A DNA stretch of 64,000 nt, from contig NZ_SJOD01000002.1 in the NCBI RefSeq assembly GCF_004331175.1, positions 310,001 through 374,000 on the forward strand, read 5' to 3'. The stretch comes from Acinetobacter sp. ANC 4178. GTDB taxonomy: Bacteria; Pseudomonadota; Gammaproteobacteria; Pseudomonadales; Moraxellaceae. The position numbers and the translations under genes are program-made. This document shows positions 53,764-61,944 of this stretch, piece after piece. A model generated the notes under the pieces. That model saw only the letters and a program-made list of their open reading frames with translations, was not told the origin of the DNA and made no database searches. The stretch's first letter is position 1. Each line of letters opens with the position of its first letter.

Positions 53764-54621
53764 ATGAATCTGGCTGCCTTTGAAGCATTTGTAAAAGTCA
53801 TGGAAACAGGTTCAATTTCTTTGGCAGCGGACCAACTGTTTATTACCCAACCTGCGGTCACCAAACGTATTCATAGCTTAGAAGATTATTTTGGGGTGAA
53901 ATTATTTGAATCGGCAGGACGTGGCGTTCAAGCGACCCATGCTGCACATTCTTTATTGCCGAAAGTAAAAAACTGGTTAAATGAACTTGGCGATATTCAC
54001 CATACCCTGAGCCATGAACAAGGGCAGGTACAAGGTAAACTCAAGATTGGCACCAGTCACCATATTGGTCTGCATCATCTGCCACATCATTTACGTCATT
54101 ATGTACAACAATTTCCACAAGTCACCTTAGATGTACATTTTGTCGACTCCGAACAAGCACACGAGCAAGTCCTTGCAGGTGATTTAGAACTGGCTTTTCT
54201 TACTTTACCTCCGCAAGGTGATCATCGACTCAATTATGTCACCATTTGGAATGATCCTCTGGTGTTTGTTGCAGCCCCCTTTCACCCTTTGGCACAAAAG
54301 AAAAACCTGAAACTGGAAGATTTAATTGCCTATCCAAGTTTATTACCCTCTGCCCAAACCTATACCAGCCAAATTACCTTGGCAGAATTCGAAAAGCAGG
54401 GTCTAAAACCGAAAATTACCATGAGCAATAATCCACTTGAATCTATTCGGATGTTGGTTTCAATTGGTCTGGGCTGGTCAGTACTACCACAAACCTTGCT
54501 CAATCAAGATTTACAGCAACTCGATATTAATTTTGAGATGAACCGTCAATTGGGTATGGTTTGGCACCCTGGGCGTACCCAGTCAAAAGCAGTGTTAGAA
54601 CTGATTGAAATGATGAAATAA
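53764..54621 (+). CDS. LysR family regulator near the leu genes
   Basis: 285 residues. The N-terminal HTH runs FEAFVKVMETGSISLAADQLFITQPAVTKRIHSLE (residues about 6-40); the rest is a periplasmic-binding-like effector domain with LKIGTSHHIGLHHLPHHLRHY. In Pseudomonas and Acinetobacter genomes a LysR gene sits near leuCDB; control of leucine genes is inferred from this position. The effector is unknown. Confidence 0.85.
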   Translation: MNLAAFEAFVKVMETGSISLAADQLFITQPAVTKRIHSLEDYFGVKLFESAGRGVQATHAAHSLLPKVKNWLNELGDIHHTLSHEQGQVQGKLKIGTSHHIGLHHLPHHLRHYVQQFPQVTLDVHFVDSEQAHEQVLAGDLELAFLTLPPQGDHRLNYVTIWNDPLVFVAAPFHPLAQKKNLKLEDLIAYPSLLPSAQTYTSQITLAEFEKQGLKPKITMSNNPLESIRMLVSIGLGWSVLPQTLLNQDLQQLDINFEMNRQLGMVWHPGRTQSKAVLELIEMMK

Positions 54622-54634
54622 GCTTGGAAATAAT

Positions 54635-54661
54635 AAAAACCACCTCAAGGGTGGTTTTTTT
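54635..54661. terminator. Terminator after the LysR gene
   Basis: AAAAACCACC and GGTGGTTTTTTT pair around TCAAG; both strands have T runs, and the convergent DUF2628 gene ends 32 bases away. Confidence 0.85.
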
Positions 54662-54692
54662 AGCTTCGTTCCAGCTTAGAAACTTATGATTT

Positions 54693-55199
54693 TCAGCTCA
54701 ACCAGCCCAAGTACAATCCGAACACAATCAGTAGAGGGAATGGGATTAAACCAGCGACGAAACTGGTTCCCCCTCGACGTTCAAGTTCAACCGTGAAGTC
54801 AGCATTGACATGCTGTCGTATCTTGGCAATTTGCTTATCAACATGCTGCTTATACAAAGTATTGCCAAATACCCCGAATGCGATACTCAAGCCCACCGTT
54901 GAACCCAAACCATTAATATCTAAAAGTGTTTCAATTACTCCGATCATGACAATTAAACCAATCGCCAGAAAGCCATAGCTATACATTTTTCGATAAAACA
55001 ACCAAATCACGCCGAAGAAAAAGGCCGCAATATTAAAGCCTGCATACTGTCTCTTTGGGGTAATTCTGTCAAATTGTTGTTGATAATAAGCTTGATATTT
55101 TGCACCGACAAACACGGCACGATCTTGCTCCAGTTGATTCATGGAAGCCGAATTTTCTAAGAACGCTAAGGGCGGAACCGATTGTTGATCTAAAGTCAT
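54693..55199 (-). CDS. DUF2628 membrane protein
   Basis: 168 residues. A soluble N-terminus is followed by the DUF2628 core: AAFFFGVIWLFYRKMYSYGF, with three or four hydrophobic helices, then a positively charged helix KQHVDKQIAKIRQHV, then a last helix. The family is widespread and of unknown function, often near respiratory or envelope genes. The start was chosen by the first ATG; no strong ribosome site is evident. Confidence 0.7.
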   Translation of the reverse strand: MTLDQQSVPPLAFLENSASMNQLEQDRAVFVGAKYQAYYQQQFDRITPKRQYAGFNIAAFFFGVIWLFYRKMYSYGFLAIGLIVMIGVIETLLDINGLGSTVGLSIAFGVFGNTLYKQHVDKQIAKIRQHVNADFTVELERRGGTSFVAGLIPFPLLIVFGLYLGWLS

Positions 55200-55269
55200 A
55201 TTTTTCTTCTTAATTTAGTTATTTATTAGGTGGCACAAACACTTTAAATCGCCACAGCTATGCGGTAAT

Positions 55270-55518
55270 TTATTTTTTAATCACCGACTCTTCATGTAAC
55301 GATTCATTCAACTGATCCACGACAATCGCCCACTCTCCATCAGACTGAATTTTTTCTTCTAAAAATTGCCGTTGCGCTTCGCTCCAATAATCTGCCTGTA
55401 CAATATGGGTCTGTGCATTGAGTTGATGGGTTACTATAAATAACGCAATTGCGTCTTCACTCGCATCTAAACCGAGTTGTTCAAATAAATATGTCATTCG
55501 TGGTCGAACTTGATTCAT
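55270..55518 (-). CDS. DUF2789 family protein
   Basis: 82 residues from the ATG at 55518, seven bases after AAGGA; an ATG two codons upstream (55524) is too near that site. The pattern YLFEQLGLDASEDAIALFIVTHQL ... YWSEAQRQFLEEKIQSDGEWAIVVDQLNESL is the DUF2789 core, a short helical protein of pseudomonads and relatives. Function unknown. Confidence 0.78.
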   Translation of the reverse strand: MNQVRPRMTYLFEQLGLDASEDAIALFIVTHQLNAQTHIVQADYWSEAQRQFLEEKIQSDGEWAIVVDQLNESLHEESVIKK

Positions 55519-55604
55519 GCTCATGTCCTTCAGTTTTCTTATTTTCTAAATCAGCATAGCAACTCAAACAGCTTAAAACTGTTAAATATCTTTAACATTG
55601 ATAC

Positions 55605-55640
55605 AAAAAAAGCAGAGGCAGATTTCAGTCAACCCCTGCT
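55605..55640 (-). terminator. Terminator of the HAD gene
   Basis: AGCAGGGG pairs with CCTCTGCT (one mismatch) on the minus strand, seven T follow. Confidence 0.75.
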
Positions 55641-55669
55641 GTTTAGCATCAATGTCTGATGATAATGAT

Positions 55670-56323
55670 TTAAGCAATTGACCAATCTTGAATAGCCCAA
55701 CCTTGTTCTTTGGCCAAAACTTCTAGACGATCATCTGGATTCACCGCAATAGCATGGTCTGCATATTCCAACAGAAAACGATCATTGATTGAATCTGAGT
55801 AAGCCCAAGACTCTTTAACTTCACGGCCCGCCAACCATAAATCTAAACGCGCCAATTTACCTTTTTGGTAGCAAGGAATATTAATCACTTTACCTGTGTA
55901 CTTTCCATCAACCACTTCGGCATTGGTGGCAATAATTTCAGTAATACCAAATTCACGAAAAATCGGTGCAGTAATAAAATCTGATGTCGCAGTAATACCC
56001 ACTAAGGCATGGCCTGCTTCACGATGCTTTTCAATAGCAGCGAAACCCTCAGGACGCATTTGCGGACGAATCACTTTCTGCATGAACAAGTCATGTAATT
56101 CGGTCAAATACTGGTTGTCATGCTGGGTCAAAAATTCAAATACAAATTCATTGTAGGCAATCGGGTCTAATTGCCCAGCCTTATAGTCTTCATAAAATTT
56201 GTCGTTCATTTGACGATGGCGGATGGGGTCAACCAGTCCTTCATTGACTAAAAACTCTCCCCAAGAATGATCTGAATCGGTATTCAGTAAGGTGTGATCG
56301 AGATCAAATAGCGCCAATTTCAT
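55670..56323 (-). CDS. HAD-IB family phosphatase
   Basis: 217 residues of the HAD superfamily: motif I DLDHTLLNTDSDHSW (Asp nucleophile and acid), motif II GITATSDF, a Lys in QKGKLARL, and motif IV SDSINDRFLL. The fold has a four-helix cap (IB type). Related to SerB-like or lipid phosphatases; substrate unknown. It is divergent from rppH, as in pseudomonads where HAD-rppH-ptsP are neighbours. Confidence 0.88.
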   Translation of the reverse strand: MKLALFDLDHTLLNTDSDHSWGEFLVNEGLVDPIRHRQMNDKFYEDYKAGQLDPIAYNEFVFEFLTQHDNQYLTELHDLFMQKVIRPQMRPEGFAAIEKHREAGHALVGITATSDFITAPIFREFGITEIIATNAEVVDGKYTGKVINIPCYQKGKLARLDLWLAGREVKESWAYSDSINDRFLLEYADHAIAVNPDDRLEVLAKEQGWAIQDWSIA

Positions 56324-56505
56324 GAAAATACTCGTAAAAACTGAAATTTAAGAAAAAAATTGTAAATCTATCACCGCTAGTCGATAGAAATTCGTTAAGA
56401 TCATAGCAATTTTAACATTTTAGCTTTGTTTTGGTTCGAGTTGGGTAAAGAAATAACAATCCCCGAACACGAAGCCTCAATATTACACAAAATTTAGGTA
56501 GCCAA

Positions 56506-56988
56506 ATGATCGACTCTGAAGGTTTCCGACCCAATGTCGGGATCATTTTGGCAAACGACTTTGGACAGGTTTTATGGGCAAAACGCATTGGACACAATGC
56601 TTGGCAATTTCCACAAGGAGGTATCCAATATGGAGAAACCCCCGAACAGGCACTTTATCGTGAGCTGAGAGAAGAAGTTGGCTTACTGCCCGAACACGTC
56701 GAAATCATAGCGCAAACTAAAGGGTGGTTGCGCTATCGTTTGCCACATCGGTATATACGTACGGATTCAGACCCCGTGTGTATAGGTCAAAAACAAAAGT
56801 GGTTTTTACTCAAGTTAACCGCTTCGGTACAGCATATTCAATTGAATTTGTCCGATCCACCTGAGTTCGACCAATGGCAATGGGTGAGCTATTGGTATCC
56901 ATTGGGTCAGGTGGTGAATTTCAAGCGAGATGTCTACCGTAAAGCCATGGTGGAATTGTGCAATCAATTACCCATGAAAAAACCTTAA
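56506..56988 (+). CDS. rppH: RNA pyrophosphohydrolase RppH
   Basis: 160 residues with the Nudix box [24 protein letters not shown] (residues about 38-60). The start [23 protein letters not shown] is the RppH-type N-terminus. It removes pyrophosphate from the 5' end of triphosphorylated RNA to trigger decay by RNase E. The gene precedes ptsP, 84 bases apart, as in pseudomonads. Confidence 0.95.
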   Translation: MIDSEGFRPNVGIILANDFGQVLWAKRIGHNAWQFPQGGIQYGETPEQALYRELREEVGLLPEHVEIIAQTKGWLRYRLPHRYIRTDSDPVCIGQKQKWFLLKLTASVQHIQLNLSDPPEFDQWQWVSYWYPLGQVVNFKRDVYRKAMVELCNQLPMKKP

Positions 56989-57072
56989 AAAAATTGTATA
57001 AATATGCAGATTTTTTAAGACACTATTGATATAAATAAAACTAATTTACACTTTTTTTTGGGAGCAGACTCT

Positions 57073-59370
57073 ATGTCGAACATGCAACTGGATACCCTTA
57101 GACGTATTGTGCAAGAAATCAATGCGTCCACCAGTATGCACGAATCACTCGACATTATGGTCAATCAAGTCGCCGAAGCGATGCACGTCGATGTCTGCTC
57201 GATCTACCTTTTAGATGAACGTAACCAACGTTACCTGCTCATGGCCTCTAAAGGTCTAAATCCTGAATCTGTCGGACATGTGTCTTTACATACAGGTGAA
57301 GGGTTAGTCGGTCTGGTAGGACAACGTGAAGAAATTGTCAACCTAGACGATGCACCCAAACATGAACGCTTTATGTACCTACCCGAAACAGGGGAAGAAA
57401 TTTATAACTCTTTCCTTGGCGTACCTGTCATGTACCGCCGTAAAGTGATGGGTGTGTTGGTTGTTCAAAATAAAGATAAACAAGATTTTAGTGAAGCGGC
57501 TGAATCCTTTCTGGTCACACTCTGTGCGCAGCTTTCAGGCGTAATCGCGCACGCTCATGCCGTCGGCAATATCGATGTATTCCGTAAACCCAACAATCTA
57601 CCTGCTTACAAAACCTTCCAAGGGGTGTCAGGTTCGGGGGGAATTGCCTTAGGTCGTGCAGTCATTTTATATCCTCCAGCCGATTTATCGGCAGTACCAG
57701 ACCGCGAAGCAGATGACATTAGTGAAGAATTGGCTTTGCTGGATAGCGCACTCAAGGCTGTTCGAGAAGAAATTCAATCGCTAGATGATAAAATGCAAGA
57801 TGCTTTGATGGCAGAAGAACGAGCATTATTTAGCGTATTCTTGCGTATGTTGGATGAAAATGCCCTGCCTGCTGAAATTAAATCGGAAATTCGTGATGGT
57901 AACTGGGCACAAGGTGCCGTGCGTATTGTGATTGAAAACCATATTGCGCTATTTGCACAAATGGAAGATGACTATTTACGTGAACGGGTAGCCGACCTGA
58001 AAGATTTAGGTCGCCGTATTTTGGCATTTTTACAAGAAGCCGATTCTAGCCACCGTGAACTGACGGATGAAAGCATCTTAATTGGTGAAGAAATTTCGAC
58101 CGCTGCATTGGTTGAATTGCCTGTCGACAAAATTGCTGCCATCGTGACCAGCGAAGGGGCCATGAATTCACACATGGTTATTGTGGCACGTGCACTGGGA
58201 ATTCCAACCGTGGTTGGGGTGACTGAACTGCCAATTAATACCCTTGATGATGCTGAGATGATCGTCGATGCACATCAAGGTCGAGTATTTATTAATCCGC
58301 CACGTCGTTTACGTACTCGCTATAAAGAAATTCAAAAAGAAGAAGAGCAAATTGCCAAAGATCTCAAACAATATGAGACCAAAGATGCGATTACGCCTGA
58401 TGGCGTTGCTGTGCCTCTTTATGTGAATACAGGTCTGATGATTGATGTCGTGCGTGGTGTACAACGTGGCGCCAAAGGCGTGGGTTTATATCGCTCTGAA
58501 ATTCCCTTTATGCTACGTGATCGCTTCCCTGGGGAAGAGGAACAACGTGCCATCTACCGCCAGCAGCTCAGCCACTTTGCCAACAAGCCCGTGGTCATGC
58601 GTACTCTCGATATTGGTGCGGATAAAGATTTACCCTATTTCTCGATTGAAGAAGAAAACTCTGCTTTGGGCTGGCGAGGTATCCGTTTTACCTTAGATCA
58701 TCCTGAAATTTTTTCTTCACAAATTCGCGCCATGCTCAAAGCCAGCATTGGGCTAAATAATCTGCATATTTTATTGCCGATGGTGACCAGTGTCAGTGAA
58801 GTCGAAGAAGCTCTGTACTTACTCGATCGTGACTGGCAAGCCGTGCAAGAAGAAGAACAGGTAAAAATCAATAAGCCGAAAATTGGCATAATGGTTGAAG
58901 TGCCAAGTGTACTGCTACAAATTGAAGAATTTGCCGAGTTGGTCGATTTCTTCTCGGTGGGTTCAAATGACTTAACCCAATATTTATTGGCAGTTGATCG
59001 TAATAATCCACGCGTTGCCAATGTCTACTCACACTTTCATCCTTCAATTTTAAGAGCGCTCACGCGTTTGGTTCAAGAATGTCATAAGTACAATAAGCCC
59101 ATCAGTATTTGTGGTGAAATGGCGGGCGATCCACTCTCTGCCGTCCTGCTCATGGCAATGGGCTTTAATACGCTATCAATGAGTTCAAGTAACATCTTGC
59201 GTGTACGCAAAGCGATTTGTCATGTCCCAATGTCTGATGCCAAAGAACAACTGGATCGTGTTTTAAAAATGAGCAATCCACTCATGATCAAAAGCTGGAT
59301 GGAATATTATTTCAAAACCCATGGTTTAGCCGATATGGTGAAATCAAGTACCCGTATTGTGGGGGTTTAA
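57073..59370 (+). CDS. ptsP: PTS-Ntr enzyme I (PtsP)
   Basis: 765 residues from the ATG at 57073, preceded by GGAG eight bases upstream. Residues about 15-160 form a GAF domain (SIYLLDERNQRYLLMAS). The enzyme I part follows: a PEP-utiliser N domain, the swivel with the phosphorylated His in GAMNSHMVIVARALGIPTVVG, and the C-terminal barrel with SVGSNDLTQYLLAVDRNNP and ICGEMAGDP (acid Cys). It transfers phosphate from PEP to NPr, a nitrogen-responsive regulatory relay not linked to sugar uptake. NPr/EIIA-Ntr genes are not in the window. Confidence 0.95.
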   Translation: MSNMQLDTLRRIVQEINASTSMHESLDIMVNQVAEAMHVDVCSIYLLDERNQRYLLMASKGLNPESVGHVSLHTGEGLVGLVGQREEIVNLDDAPKHERFMYLPETGEEIYNSFLGVPVMYRRKVMGVLVVQNKDKQDFSEAAESFLVTLCAQLSGVIAHAHAVGNIDVFRKPNNLPAYKTFQGVSGSGGIALGRAVILYPPADLSAVPDREADDISEELALLDSALKAVREEIQSLDDKMQDALMAEERALFSVFLRMLDENALPAEIKSEIRDGNWAQGAVRIVIENHIALFAQMEDDYLRERVADLKDLGRRILAFLQEADSSHRELTDESILIGEEISTAALVELPVDKIAAIVTSEGAMNSHMVIVARALGIPTVVGVTELPINTLDDAEMIVDAHQGRVFINPPRRLRTRYKEIQKEEEQIAKDLKQYETKDAITPDGVAVPLYVNTGLMIDVVRGVQRGAKGVGLYRSEIPFMLRDRFPGEEEQRAIYRQQLSHFANKPVVMRTLDIGADKDLPYFSIEEENSALGWRGIRFTLDHPEIFSSQIRAMLKASIGLNNLHILLPMVTSVSEVEEALYLLDRDWQAVQEEEQVKINKPKIGIMVEVPSVLLQIEEFAELVDFFSVGSNDLTQYLLAVDRNNPRVANVYSHFHPSILRALTRLVQECHKYNKPISICGEMAGDPLSAVLLMAMGFNTLSMSSSNILRVRKAICHVPMSDAKEQLDRVLKMSNPLMIKSWMEYYFKTHGLADMVKSSTRIVGV

Positions 59371-59378
59371 CACATCCT

Positions 59379-59567
59379 TCATGCTGCACAGAACAGCAAT
59401 AAAAAAGGGCGATAATCTTCGGAATATCGCCCTTGCTTATGTTTGCTATAACCTCGTTTTGCATTTTTCTTTCGATCCACAAAAACCTGGCTTTGGTTGA
59501 CTTCATGCATGTGTTTTGCCACAAAGTTGTGAATCACGACTTTTGGCTCAGCTTTCTTCTTGGCCAT
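59379..59567 (-). CDS. Short basic DUF7230-like protein
   Basis: 62 residues from the ATG at 59567, with AAGGTGG seven bases upstream. MAKKKAEPKVVIHNFVAKHM leads to DRKKNAKRGYSKHKQGRY, a strongly basic core found in small proteins of pseudomonads (DUF7230). The last part (EDYRPFLLLFCAA) is encoded by the terminator hairpin itself. Function unknown; a nucleic-acid or ribosome role would suit the charge. Confidence 0.6.
   Translation of the reverse strand: MAKKKAEPKVVIHNFVAKHMHEVNQSQVFVDRKKNAKRGYSKHKQGRYSEDYRPFLLLFCAA
59401..59434. terminator. Terminator shared by ptsP and the DUF7230 gene, inside the latter's coding end
   Basis: AAGGGCGATA and TATCGCCCTT form a 10-bp stem; on the minus strand six T residues follow. 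Confidence 0.88.
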
Positions 59568-59755
59568 TCTGTTCCACCTTTTAAATACAGTTTTCAATTT
59601 TCTACTTGTACAGCAGGAAAATAATAATACGCCTTTTTGTTTATTTTACAAGCAAATCACAGCCGATATTGAATGTCATGTTCTCCCCTGACCCCAATCC
59701 CTGCGCAGTACAATATCCATTTGCTCTCCCAGATTTTAGGTAGACACTGAATGTA

Positions 59756-59778
59756 CAGATTGGGGTATAAGCAATCTG
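59756..59778. promoter_or_regulatory. Inverted repeat upstream of the OhrR-like gene
   Basis: CAGATTG and CAATCTG are inverted copies 9 bases apart, and a TATAAT (59789-59794) follows 10 bases later. MarR proteins bind such repeats near their own promoter. Confidence 0.45.
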
Positions 59779-59824
59779 GGCTTAAAGTTATAATAGAAGT
59801 CATTTCACAGATCGGTACAGCCTA

Positions 59825-60265
59825 ATGTCAAACCAAGAGGAGTTATTAAAGCTCGATAATCAACTTTGTTTTGCTTTATATTCGACTCATCTTGCGCTGA
59901 ATCAATACTATCGAAAATTATTGCAACCGCATGGAATTACCTATCCACAATATTTGGTCATGTTGATTTTATGGGAACAAGATCAGCTCACTGTCTCTGA
60001 GATTGGGCAACGAATTTTTTTAGAATCTTCCACCCTCACCCCCTTATTAAAACGACTAGAAAGTTTAGGGTTTATTGAGCGCAAACGCTCAGTTGAAGAT
60101 GAACGACGGGTATTGATTTCTTTGACCAGTCGCGGACAGGCTTTAAAACAAGCGGTTATGCCAATTCCTGAACAAATTCTGACCGCTATTCAATGTGCCC
60201 CAGATCAAGTCAGTCAGTTGCGTGAAGAACTCAATCGCTTACGTGCTCAATTAAAAGAGCAATGA
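59825..60265 (+). CDS. ohrR: OhrR-like MarR family regulator
   Basis: 146 residues. LKLDNQLCFALYSTHLALNQ has the Cys (about residue 15) that senses organic hydroperoxides in OhrR, followed by YPQYLVMLILWEQDQLTVSEI and the winged helix LESSTLTPLLKRLESLGFI. It is a thiol switch that represses genes for peroxide defence. The usual partner ohr is not adjacent; an MDR oxidoreductase gene follows 365 bases downstream, so the target may be elsewhere or this reductase. Confidence 0.85.
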   Translation: MSNQEELLKLDNQLCFALYSTHLALNQYYRKLLQPHGITYPQYLVMLILWEQDQLTVSEIGQRIFLESSTLTPLLKRLESLGFIERKRSVEDERRVLISLTSRGQALKQAVMPIPEQILTAIQCAPDQVSQLREELNRLRAQLKEQ

Positions 60266-60630
60266 AGCAAAAATGGATCAAAATCAGATTGAAATGTAAT
60301 AGCTGTACATTTTACAATCATTTTATCGCATTCGTTTCACTGTAAAACCAGACCACCCTTGTGGCAGGCTGATACTTCTCATTTATTCATACATCAGTGA
60401 ACCATGCCGTTCAGTATCTGGAATGATACAGCCTCAATAGCCGAGCTCTTCAGGAGAAGACGAACAGCAAAACACATTATCTAGCGCATAAGAAGAACGA
60501 TATAAAGAACAGTAAAATCATCTACACAAGTGTAAACAAATAACGATTAAACGGTATTTCTTCACGCAACACTTTAGCTTGATCAGTGCAATATCAATGA
60601 TAAAAAAGCAACTGAAAAAGGATGACAATC
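60266..60630. other. 365-base intergenic region between ohrR and the MDR gene
   Basis: AT-rich, with no plausible gene on either strand and no terminator. A TGTACATTTTACA near 60301-60316 is partly palindromic. Function of this gap is unclear. Confidence 0.4.
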
Positions 60631-61617
60631 ATGAGAAATCAAGCGTGTAGGTTGTCTAAATATCCACAAGGAAAATTGAGTATGGATATATTTGATCTGG
60701 TTCCCCTACCTCTGCCCATTTTAACTGTGGGTGAATTTCTGGTTAAGCAAACGCATATATGCTTAGACCCTGTTATGCCGTATTGGTTACAACAAAGACA
60801 TGACAATAGCTTAAGTCCGACACAAAATAGTGAAATTGTTCAATCTTATGGTGTTGGTGAGGTCATTGAGTCTCTTAATCCTCAATTTCCCGTAGGGGTA
60901 AAGGTGATGGGGATTACAGGTTGGAATGAATATGTTTTAGGGCATTCTGAAATGTATATTATTGATTCGAGCCTATCTGCGGAAGCCGTACTTTCTTTAT
61001 TCTATTTTACAGGTCTTACAGCATATATTGGGTTAATCAAACTCGCCCAACCAAAAGCTGGGGAAACGCTCCTGATTGCCAATGCAGCGAGCACACTGGG
61101 TTCCTTACTGGGGCAACTCGCAAAAGCTAAAGGTTTGAGGGTTATTGGCTGTTCAGACTCCAATAAAAAATGCCAACGCTTAGTGAATGAATTGGGTTTT
61201 GATGCAGCCATTCATATGGGCAACGCACATGCTGCCACCCAATTCAACATTGCGGCACCAGACGGTATCGACATCTTTTTTGATAATAAAGATGAGCCGC
61301 TGCAACAGCTAATTTATCCGCACATGAATCCATTTGGACGTGTCATCATCTTAGATAAGCAATTCACACTGCATCCCACGTCTGACTATTCATCAAATTT
61401 AAAGGACATTCAGCATCGCTACTTAAGCATACACGGCACAATGCTCAGTCCTTATTTAGAGTTTATGCATGAATCAAATCGAGTGATGGCAGAATATTTA
61501 ACGCAAGGGAAAATTACTTATCAGGTGCATCTGGTTGAGGGCTTTGACCATTTGCCCGAAGCTTTAATTCATTATTTTAATGAAGAGGCAATGGGAACAT
61601 TGATTGTAAAGTTTTAG
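60631..61617 (+). CDS. Zinc-free MDR (NADP-dependent oxidoreductase)
   Basis: 328 residues from the ATG at 60631, about nine bases after AAAAGG. The N-terminal GroES-like domain includes YGVGEVIESLNPQFPVGVKVMG, and the Rossmann part has TLLIANAASTLGSLLGQLAKAKG (the usual GAAxGxVG is altered) with CSDSNKKCQRLVNELGFDAAI. It resembles the leukotriene B4 12-hydroxydehydrogenase/CurA group, which reduces double bonds of enones and oxidised lipids. The position after an OhrR-like gene fits a role against reactive electrophiles, but this is inference. Confidence 0.78.
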   Translation: MRNQACRLSKYPQGKLSMDIFDLVPLPLPILTVGEFLVKQTHICLDPVMPYWLQQRHDNSLSPTQNSEIVQSYGVGEVIESLNPQFPVGVKVMGITGWNEYVLGHSEMYIIDSSLSAEAVLSLFYFTGLTAYIGLIKLAQPKAGETLLIANAASTLGSLLGQLAKAKGLRVIGCSDSNKKCQRLVNELGFDAAIHMGNAHAATQFNIAAPDGIDIFFDNKDEPLQQLIYPHMNPFGRVIILDKQFTLHPTSDYSSNLKDIQHRYLSIHGTMLSPYLEFMHESNRVMAEYLTQGKITYQVHLVEGFDHLPEALIHYFNEEAMGTLIVKF

Positions 61618-61686
61618 CTCTATATGAATTTGCTACGCTTCGGATTTAAACGGCTTGGTTGCTGAAAAAGATACTACATCACAAAT

Positions 61687-61713
61687 AAAAAAAGCCCAAC
61701 ATCCTGTCGGGCC
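61687..61713 (-). terminator. Intrinsic terminator of RNA B
   Basis: GCCCGACA and TGTTGGGC pair (one G-U) around a GGA loop, then seven T on the minus strand. The GGA in the loop is also a CsrA-type site. Confidence 0.9.
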
Positions 61714-61817
61714 TTTTCCATATTCGTTGCTCGGTATAACTTCCTGTTGCACCAAAACGATCCTTGCTTTAGAACATTTCAATCCTTGAATGTTCTGGAA
61801 CATCCTGTTCCTGAATG
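61687..61817 (-). ncRNA. Rsm/Csr-type regulatory RNA B (predicted CsrA decoy)
   Basis: Predicted 131-base RNA on the minus strand with seven GGA motifs (plus-strand TCC at 61702, 61717, 61742, 61761, 61783, 61803, 61809). Three are hairpin loops: GAACA-GGA-TGTTC at 61798-61810, GAACATTCAA-GGA-TTGAAATGTTC at 61772-61795, and GCCCGACA-GGA-TGTTGGGC in the terminator. Two contain ACAGGATGT, the core of the CsrA SELEX consensus. A GacA box at 61874-61891 and a TATCAT -10 lie upstream, and a rho-independent terminator with seven T ends it. Such RNAs sequester CsrA/RsmA. No coding sequence competes on either strand. Confidence 0.85.
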
Positions 61818-61823
61818 AAATGC

Positions 61824-61829
61824 ATGATA
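61824..61829 (-). promoter_or_regulatory. -10 hexamer of RNA B
   Basis: TATCAT on the minus strand, 44 bases below the GacA box; TAGGCA (61847-61852) is a -35 with a 17-base spacer. Confidence 0.65.
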
Positions 61830-61873
61830 GGTGATTTGAAAAAAGTTGCCTATACGCAAAGTCCATCATTCAT

Positions 61874-61891
61874 TGTACGCTTTAGCTTACA
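61874..61891 (-). promoter_or_regulatory. GacA-box-like palindrome upstream of RNA B
   Basis: The minus strand reads TGTAAG-CTAAAG-CGTACA, one mismatch from TGTAAG-N6-CTTACA. It lies about 65 bases (centre) from the predicted start of RNA B. Confidence 0.8.
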
Positions 61892-61944
61892 CGTCTGATT
61901 AAAAAACATTCAATATTTTCGTATTTCCCCCAAAAACCAGTATT

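Noticed and set aside
61633..61869. Open 78-residue minus-strand frame between the MDR and aidB genes
   Set aside because: It overlaps the GGA hairpins and terminator of RNA B, has no ribosome site or family pattern, and reads as a by-product of the RNA gene.
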